This document shows positions 35,322 through 40,444 of a stretch of 40,444 nucleotides of DNA, piece by piece. The position numbers and the translations under genes were made by a program. The notes beneath the pieces were generated by a model, which was given only the letters and a program-made list of their open reading frames with translations, had not been told where the DNA came from and did not search any database. Each line of letters begins with the position of its first letter. The first letter of the stretch is position 1. Source of the stretch: GCA-2683825 sp965662355 (GTDB lineage: Bacteria; Planctomycetota; UBA1135; GCA-002686595); the NCBI GenBank assembly GCA_965662355.1, contig CBFIHP010000032.1:1-40444 (forward strand). The letters are read 5' to 3'.

Positions 35322-36752
35322 TTGCGCATCCTCTTCCTCAGCCACGACTTCCTGCCCCTGCATGGGGCGGGAACCGAGATCTACTCGGGTCATCTCGCGC
35401 GGCGCCTGCGCGCCCGTGGACACGACGTGCGGGTGTTCACGACCGAGAAGGACATTTCGCGCGTGCATCTCTCGCTGGATCGTCGCGAGTGGGAGGGTGT
35501 GCCGGTGTTCGAGCTGGTCAACAATCACTTCTACGAGGGCTTCGAGCAAACCTGGGACTGGCCGCCGGCCCGCGCAGCCCTCGCGCAGGTCCTAGACGAG
35601 TTCCAGCCCGACATCGTGCACGCGATGCACCTGCTCTACCTGTCGGTGGGATGCATCGAAGAGGCGGCGCAACGCGGCCTGCCCGTCTTCTTCACGTTGC
35701 ACGACTTCTGGTTGCAGTGTGCGCGCTTTGGCCAGCGCATCCACGCTGACGGGGAGGTTTGTCAAACGATCGACCATGCTCGTTGCGGGAGTTGTCTCGT
35801 GTCTCTGAAGTACTCCCAGTCGAGGGCCCAGGAGCGCGTCGCGAAGTGGATCGCCGGGTTGCGCCGAAAGACCGGCGTGAACCTGGCCGGAGCCGTCCTG
35901 GGCACCCAGAAGCTGGCCAAACGCTCCGCTGGCCAGGGTGGGGGAGGTTGCGACTTCGTGCCGCCTACACCCGAGCAGGCAAAGGACATGCAGGTTCTCG
36001 CGCAGCACAGGGACGCGGGGTTGAAAGCGCGGCTGCTTCCGCTTGTGGAGCGCTTCTTCGCGCCCAGCCGCTTTCTGCGCGAGCGCTTTCTCGAGTGGGG
36101 CATCGAACCCGAGCGGATCGAGCATCTGATGTACGGGCTGGAACTGGAGCCGTTCGCGAACTTCCAGCGCATCCCATCCGAGCGTTTCCGAGTCACCTAT
36201 ATCGGGACCCTGGCGCCCCATAAGGCTCCGCACATTCTGCTCGAGGCCTGGGGCAAGTTGCCCGCCGAGCTCAAGCGCAAGGCGCGTTTGCGCGTCTACG
36301 GTCCGAAGCGACACAATCCGGACTACATCGAGAAGCTCGAAGGCTTGGCCCAGGAGGTCGGCGCCGAGCTGCCCGGCGAGCTCGCCCGCGCGGATCTGTG
36401 TCAGGCCTTCGAGGACACCGACCTCCTGGTCGTGACCAGTATCTGGTTCGAGAACTCTCCCTTGACGATTCACGAAGCCCTGGCGACCCGCACGCCGTTG
36501 CTCGTCTCCGATCTAGGGGGCATGGCCGAGCTGGTCGAGCCCGAACGTCACGGATTGCGTTTTCGACCGGGCGATTCTGCGGATCTCGCCATACAGCTCG
36601 AGCGCTTTCTTTCCGATCCGGAGTTCGTGCGCTCTCTGGACTTCGGTGATTCGGAAAGCTCGGGGGAGGGCACGGGGCCCGTCAAGAGCATGGAACGGAG
36701 TGCCCTCGAGATGGAGCAGCGCTACACCCAAGCCCTGGGCGAGCGGTCATGA
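35322..36752 (+). CDS. Family 4 glycosyltransferase with four-cysteine insertion
   Basis: A GT-B glycosyltransferase of 476 residues. TTG 35322 gives MRILFLSHDFLPLHGAGTE, the standard GT4 opening; the frame is open from 35286 but would add 12 unrelated residues. After FTLHDFWLQC the cysteine cluster is C133, C147, C155 and C158. A linker of about 80 residues, longer than in the neighbours, separates this from the C-terminal domain. There FRVTYIGTLAPHKAPHILLE and SIWFENSPLTIHEALATRTP (E-x7-E region) mark the donor site. It lies 25 bases after the GT2 gene. Its stop overlaps the next ATG (ATGA), which indicates coupled expression. Confidence 0.87.
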   Translation: MRILFLSHDFLPLHGAGTEIYSGHLARRLRARGHDVRVFTTEKDISRVHLSLDRREWEGVPVFELVNNHFYEGFEQTWDWPPARAALAQVLDEFQPDIVHAMHLLYLSVGCIEEAAQRGLPVFFTLHDFWLQCARFGQRIHADGEVCQTIDHARCGSCLVSLKYSQSRAQERVAKWIAGLRRKTGVNLAGAVLGTQKLAKRSAGQGGGGCDFVPPTPEQAKDMQVLAQHRDAGLKARLLPLVERFFAPSRFLRERFLEWGIEPERIEHLMYGLELEPFANFQRIPSERFRVTYIGTLAPHKAPHILLEAWGKLPAELKRKARLRVYGPKRHNPDYIEKLEGLAQEVGAELPGELARADLCQAFEDTDLLVVTSIWFENSPLTIHEALATRTPLLVSDLGGMAELVEPERHGLRFRPGDSADLAIQLERFLSDPEFVRSLDFGDSESSGEGTGPVKSMERSALEMEQRYTQALGERS

Positions 36753-38182
36753 AAGTGCTCCTGGCATTGCACGGCTATCCGCCGGAACTGGTCGGCGGTA
36801 CCGAAAAGGCCTGTCAGACCCTGGCCCGCGGGCTCGCCATGGCTGGCCACGAAGTCGTGGTCGTCGCCGGTTCGATGGAGCACGAGGGAGGCTTCCGTAC
36901 GACGAGCGCCCACGAAGACGTTCCCGGTGCGCAGGCGATCAAGATCCTGCGTATCCATCGCAGCGATCTGTTCTTCGATCACTGGCAGAAGAGCTCGTCG
37001 GCCCGGGTAGCCACGGAGTTTCAGCGTATCGTGCGTGAAGAGCGCCCGGACATCGTGCATGTCCATCAGTGGATCCGCTTGACCCGCGACCTCGTGTATC
37101 GGGCCGCCCTCGAGGGAGTGCCTGCGGTCGTCACGCTGCACGATCTGTGGACGAGCTGCCTCATCACTTTCCGGGTCCGTCCCGACACCGGTGCTTTTTG
37201 CGAGGCTACCCTCGGGCCGTACCCCTGCCTCGATTGCGCGGCCCAGGTTCCACCGAAGACGCCCTGGGTCTCGCGCGAAAGCCTCTTTCTGGGGCTGGCC
37301 CAGCACAAGGGCGATCTGATTCGCGAGCTTTCCCTGGCGGGGGCTGTCATCGTGCCCAGCGAGGCCCACGGGGCGGCTATGACGCGCTTTCTCGGTATGC
37401 AGGAGGGGGTCATGCGCCTCGAGCTCGTGCCCGATGGGCGGGACCTCGAGCTCTTGAAGCGAAGGCCGCTACCCACGCCCGCCGAGCACGGCCGACTTGT
37501 CCTCGGAGCCTGGGGCCACGTCCACCCCGTGAAGGGGCAGGATCGGATCCTCTCCGCCCTGCGCCGGGCCCGAAATGCACAAAAGATCACCCTGCACATC
37601 GCTGGTGGAGAGCCCTACGCACCCTACGCCGAGAAGGTGCGGGCCGCGGCCCAGGGCCTCGATGTGCACTTTCACGGCCCGTTCGAGGCCGAAAAGCTGG
37701 ACGAGCATCCCGTGAGCGATGTCCACGCCATGGTCAGCGGCACCCGCGCCCACGAGTCCTATGGGCTCGTGCTCGACGAGGCCTGCGCCCTCGGCGTGCC
37801 GATGATTCTCCCGAACACCGGCGCCTATGCGGAGCGCCTGAAGGAAGGGGCGGGGGCGCTCTTCTATGACGCGGCCAGCGGCGAGGGAGAGGAGGCCGGA
37901 GTCGATGCCCTGGCCGCGGTTTTCGATCTTCTATTGGAAGAGCCCGATCGACTCGGCAAAGTACGTGCAGCTCTACCCGCGCTGAAAGACGTCTTGACGA
38001 GCGTCGCTCGACACGTCGAACTATCGCGGGAAATCTACGAGAAGGTCATCGAGCTGGGCGCACCCCCGAAGCAGGTGGTGCCTGGGCTCGATTGGTGGGT
38101 TGATCGAATGCAGACGGAAAACGAAATTGCCTGGGACAAGAGCCTGGGGCGCACTCCACCGGAGGATTTGGGGCTCGCGTGA
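36749..38182 (+). CDS. Family 4 glycosyltransferase with four-cysteine insertion
   Basis: A GT-B glycosyltransferase of 477 residues. It opens MKVLLALHGYPPELVGGTEK. The cysteine cluster after TLHDLWTSC is C137, C151, C160 and C163, with the same 13-8-2 spacing as the enzyme at 19908. The donor site shows VLGAWGHVHPVKGQDRILSA and AHESYGLVLDEACALGVP (E-x7-E). The C-terminal 40 residues (VDRMQTENEIAWDKSLGR) extend past the usual GT4 end. ATG 36749 and the next GTG 38179 both overlap neighbouring stops by four bases. It is the middle gene of three GT4 paralogues in a row. Confidence 0.87.
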   Translation: MKVLLALHGYPPELVGGTEKACQTLARGLAMAGHEVVVVAGSMEHEGGFRTTSAHEDVPGAQAIKILRIHRSDLFFDHWQKSSSARVATEFQRIVREERPDIVHVHQWIRLTRDLVYRAALEGVPAVVTLHDLWTSCLITFRVRPDTGAFCEATLGPYPCLDCAAQVPPKTPWVSRESLFLGLAQHKGDLIRELSLAGAVIVPSEAHGAAMTRFLGMQEGVMRLELVPDGRDLELLKRRPLPTPAEHGRLVLGAWGHVHPVKGQDRILSALRRARNAQKITLHIAGGEPYAPYAEKVRAAAQGLDVHFHGPFEAEKLDEHPVSDVHAMVSGTRAHESYGLVLDEACALGVPMILPNTGAYAERLKEGAGALFYDAASGEGEEAGVDALAAVFDLLLEEPDRLGKVRAALPALKDVLTSVARHVELSREIYEKVIELGAPPKQVVPGLDWWVDRMQTENEIAWDKSLGRTPPEDLGLA

Positions 38183-39429
38183 AAATTCTGATCTGCTTGC
38201 ATGACTACCTGCCCTATCACAAGGGCGGATCCGAGATCCACGCGCACCAGACCGGTGCCGAGCTTGCCCGCCGCGGGCACGACGTGACGGCGCTCTTCAC
38301 GGAACGCGATCTCTCCGCCGATCCGGGCGAGGTGCGCCGGGGCTTGCTGGATGGGGTCAAGACCATCGAGGTCGTTCACCAGCGCGAATACGCTGACGTG
38401 CGCGAAACATGGGAAGAGAAGGAGTCCCTCGAGGTACTGCGTTCGCTGCTCGATATACAGCGACCGGACGTCGTGCACTTTCACCACCTGGCCATCTGGG
38501 GTTCGGGTGCCGTGCGTGTGGCCAAGGAATTCGGCGCGCGCGTCCTGGTCACGTTGCACGACTACCACCTGATCTGCGATGCGGGGACGCTCCTGCGTCC
38601 CGATGGCGAACTGTGCGAGGCGGGCTTGAACGCGGAGTGCAGCGAGTGCATTCGCCGTCACCCGTTGCTTCCCGAGCAGTGGGGGGGAAGCGCCGATTCC
38701 AAGGATCTGGAGGTCTTCTTCTCCAAGGCGGTACAGGAGCGTTTGGAGAAACACAAAGGGGACCTGCGCGAGGCGGATCAGGTCCTCTCGCCCTCCAACT
38801 TCCTCGCGGATCTGTTTGCCAAGGCAGGCTTTTTCGAGCGCAACAAGTGCGAGGTGCTCAAGGCGGGTTATCCCGGCCCCCTGCATCCGGCCCGTTCCCA
38901 CGTGCGCAAGGGCGCTTTCCGTGTCGGCTACGTCGGGGGCATCTATCCCTCGAAGGGCGTGCATGTACTGGTGAAGGCCTTCCAGCACCTGAATGACGTA
39001 TTCAGCGAGCTACACGTCTTCGGACACCTCGACTGGTTCCCCGACTACGTGGCCGAGCTCGAGGAAGCTGCAGCCGATTCGCCGGTTCATTTCCACGGCC
39101 ATTTCGAGCCCAGCGAGATCGACGAGATCCTGGGCGAGGTCGATTGTCTCGTCCTGCCCTCGGTCTGGTACGAGAACATGCCCATCACCGTCCACGAGGC
39201 CTATCGCAACGGCCTGCCGGTGATCGCCACCGATCTCGGCGGCATCCGCGAGTGCGTTCAAGACGGGGTTTCGGGCTTGCTGTTCCCCCGCGGCGACCAC
39301 GAGGCCCTGGCCGAGGTCATTCGCCGCCTTGCCGGCGACCCCGACCTCTACGCACACCTCTCCCACGGCCGCCCCGAGGTGCCGACCCTGGGGCAGGTCG
39401 TGGACCGGCTCGAAGAGCTGTACCGCTAG
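38179..39429 (+). CDS. Family 4 glycosyltransferase with four-cysteine insertion
   Basis: A GT-B glycosyltransferase of 416 residues starting at GTG 38179, which overlaps the previous stop (GTGA). It opens MKILICLHDYLPYHKGGSEI. The cysteine cluster after VTLHDYHLIC is C133, C146, C154 and C157. The donor site has FRVGYVGGIYPSKGVHVLVK and SVWYENMPITVHEAYRNGLP (E-x7-E), then ATDLGGIRECV. It is most similar in layout to the enzyme at 35322, and tandem duplication followed by divergence is likely. It is the last gene of the second glycan block. Confidence 0.87.
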   Translation: MKILICLHDYLPYHKGGSEIHAHQTGAELARRGHDVTALFTERDLSADPGEVRRGLLDGVKTIEVVHQREYADVRETWEEKESLEVLRSLLDIQRPDVVHFHHLAIWGSGAVRVAKEFGARVLVTLHDYHLICDAGTLLRPDGELCEAGLNAECSECIRRHPLLPEQWGGSADSKDLEVFFSKAVQERLEKHKGDLREADQVLSPSNFLADLFAKAGFFERNKCEVLKAGYPGPLHPARSHVRKGAFRVGYVGGIYPSKGVHVLVKAFQHLNDVFSELHVFGHLDWFPDYVAELEEAAADSPVHFHGHFEPSEIDEILGEVDCLVLPSVWYENMPITVHEAYRNGLPVIATDLGGIRECVQDGVSGLLFPRGDHEALAEVIRRLAGDPDLYAHLSHGRPEVPTLGQVVDRLEELYR

Positions 39430-39432
39430 GAA

Positions 39433-39488
39433 TACGGAGCCCTCACCCCCTCACAGTGCCCCCAAGCGGCTTTTGTCCTGGCTCCGTA
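39433..39488. repeat. Nine-base perfect inverted repeat between the GT4 block and the zinc-ribbon gene
   Basis: TACGGAGCC at 39433-39441 is the exact reverse complement of GGCTCCGTA at 39480-39488, separated by 38 bases. It lies four bases after the GT4 stop and ends 28 bases before ATG 39517. It could close the GT4 transcript or act as a leader structure or operator for the next gene. Confidence 0.45.
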
Positions 39489-39516
39489 CCCCCCGCCTTG
39501 GCACCGTATCCAGTCC

Positions 39517-40212
39517 ATGTCGGACTGGAAGATCAGAAAGCGCAAGGACGGTTGTGTCCGTTGCGAGCGCGAATTCGAGGAGGAGGAGGCGTTCTATTCC
39601 TGCCTCCTCATCGAGAGTGTTTCGATCGCCCGTGAGGATCGCTGCATCAAGTGCTTCGATCCGACCGAGGTCCAGGAGGACGTGAAGAACACGATCTTCT
39701 GGCGAACCCACCGTCCTCCCCAGGGAAAGCGGCGTTTAGCGGTCGATTTCGACGTTGTCGAGCAGATCTTCTTTGCCCTGGCAGACCATGACAAGGAGCG
39801 CATTCTCGAGCTGCGCTACCTGATGTCGCTCCTGCTCCTGCGCAAGAAGCGGCTGAAGATCATGCGCGTCGTCCGCAACGACGATGGCGAGGCCATGGTC
39901 CTGCGGCGGCCGCGGCGTACCGAGGCCATCGAGGTGAGGGTCTTCGATCTCTCCGAGGAACGCTCCCTGCAGCTGCGCGAGGAGCTGACACGGATCTTCG
40001 AAGGTGCGGACGTCGAGGACCTCCTGGCGGCTCCTGCGCCGCCTCCGCCGGCCCCCGAGCCCCCGGGTGAGGCAGAGGGCCCCGCAGAGGGCCCCGCAGA
40101 GAGCCCCGCAGAGAGCCCTGAGGCGGGGCCCCAGAAATCGAGCGAGGCGGACGGGGACGAGGACCCCGGTGCAGTCGATTCCCATGAAACCGAGGAGCGG
40201 GCCGCGGGCTGA
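39517..40212 (+). CDS. Zinc-ribbon-like protein with repetitive acidic tail
   Basis: A 231-residue protein, not assigned to a named family. The N-terminus holds a probable zinc site: C13-x2-C16 and C43-x2-C46, with an additional C29 between (DGCVRCEREFEEEEAFYSC, DRCIKCFDP). The middle (about 70-165) is helical and charged (ILELRYLMSLLLLRKKRLKI) and contains no signal peptide or membrane span. The tail from about 173 is proline-, glutamate- and alanine-rich and includes four AEGP/AESP units. A cytoplasmic metal-binding or nucleic-acid-associated protein is likely. The block looks like a conserved planctomycete protein of unknown role, but I cannot confirm this. Confidence 0.78.
   Translation: MSDWKIRKRKDGCVRCEREFEEEEAFYSCLLIESVSIAREDRCIKCFDPTEVQEDVKNTIFWRTHRPPQGKRRLAVDFDVVEQIFFALADHDKERILELRYLMSLLLLRKKRLKIMRVVRNDDGEAMVLRRPRRTEAIEVRVFDLSEERSLQLREELTRIFEGADVEDLLAAPAPPPPAPEPPGEAEGPAEGPAESPAESPEAGPQKSSEADGDEDPGAVDSHETEERAAG
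40072..40119 (+). repeat. Four tandem 12-bp units in the zinc-ribbon gene
   Basis: GCAGAGGGCCCC occurs twice, then GCAGAGAGCCCC and GCAGAGAGCCCT. The units encode AEGP, AEGP, AESP and AESP. The in-frame array may vary in copy number between strains. Confidence 0.85.
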
Positions 40213-40229
40213 GCGAAGCCCAGAGCGGA

Positions 40230-40249
40230 ACCCCGCCGGAGTGCGGGGT
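40230..40249 (+). terminator. Hairpin terminator after the zinc-ribbon gene
   Basis: A perfect 7-bp stem ACCCCGC / GCGGGGT with a 6-base loop lies 18 bases after the stop and is followed by the T- and C-rich GGCTCCTTTGCTTTCT. It is the most convincing intrinsic terminator in the window. Confidence 0.62.
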
Positions 40250-40444
40250 GGCTCCTTTGCTTTCTCTCAGAAATGGGACCGCTCCTCATGCCCCCAAGAT
40301 GTTGGGGTGCAGTACCTGTTGCCCCCCAAGGCTGGTATGTCGGGTTCAATGACGGCCCCAGGAGTCCCTGGGTGGGCCACAAGGAAATCCGGGGTTCCAT
40401 TGGGTAGGACTCGAGTGGGGGGTAGGATCATGATGTGGCGCAGA
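40250..40444 (+). other. Structured intergenic region, possible next-gene start at the edge
   Basis: No gene is visible here. Three copies of a six-base element alternate: CCCCAA (40292-40297), TTGGGG (40302-40307) and CCCCAA (40324-40329), so two exclusive hairpins are possible. A further stem CCCAGG/CCTGGG lies at 40357-40372. At 40430 an ATG ATG TGG CGC AGA frame follows GGTAGG and may be the start of the next gene, reading MMWRR; five codons are too few to judge. Confidence 0.35.

Noticed and set aside
39816..40400. A 194-codon open frame on the minus strand over the zinc-ribbon tail
   Set aside because: It is the antisense shadow of the proline/glutamate-rich repeat and reads through the likely terminator.
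1..40444. CRISPR arrays, insertion sequences, integrases, tRNA and rRNA genes
   Set aside because: I looked for direct-repeat arrays, transposase or integrase motifs and RNA gene signatures and found none. The only tandem repeat is the 12-bp coding array at 40072.

Overview
This is a strongly GC-rich, densely packed bacterial chromosome segment. Several markers point to the Planctomycetota within the PVC superphylum. They are a homologue of the PVC 'small basic protein' family (9753-9998), a PVC-type membrane-bound dehydrogenase with a C-terminal cytochrome c motif (30588-33152), two exported FG-GAP/ASPIC-UnbV proteins, and a high load of large lipoproteins. I see no rRNA, tRNA, CRISPR array, insertion sequence or integrase, so this reads as core or accessory chromosome and not as a mobile element. 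The assignment is an inference from gene content; no search was run.

Layout. Positions 1-8663 hold mostly minus-strand genes: the tRNA methylthiotransferase MtaB with a coupled gene running off the left edge, a secreted FG-GAP protein, a TPR protein and a CRTAC1-like FG-GAP lipoprotein. The last two are translationally coupled. A TPR lipoprotein (1491-2831) diverges from MtaB. From 8829 to 28636 every gene is on the plus strand. First come a SPOR-like membrane protein, the small basic protein, QueE, the GTPase Der and a small lipoprotein. A glycan assembly and export block follows (13078-23940): ABC-2 permease, Wzt-like ATPase with a C-terminal cargo domain, GT2, PIG-L deacetylase, a secreted protein of unknown function, GT4, a PIG-L::GT2 fusion, and a ketoacyl synthase III homologue. 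A large Ig-like lipoprotein and an RtcB RNA ligase close this run. Positions 28653-34072 alternate strands: a PKD/REJ-like lipoprotein (-), the PVC dehydrogenase (+), a degraded nitrilase tail (-) and a PilZ protein (-). A second glycan block (34199-39429) carries one GT2 and three consecutive GT4 enzymes, followed by a zinc-ribbon-like protein (39517-40212) and a likely terminator.

How the genes fit together. The two glycosyltransferase blocks probably build a cell-surface polysaccharide. The Wzm/Wzt-type exporter would carry it across the inner membrane, and the two PIG-L domains could remove acetyl or similar groups from sugars. The FabH-like enzyme may supply or transfer an acyl group. 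Many adjacent genes overlap by four bases (ATGA, GTGA or TTGA), which indicates translational coupling and helps fix several non-ATG starts. The most unusual items are the PIG-L::GT2 fusion, a conserved four-cysteine insertion in all four GT4 enzymes, a secreted protein in the glycan operon that resembles a peptidase fold without its catalytic residues, the nitrilase remnant, and RtcB coding sequence that extends upstream of any standard start codon.
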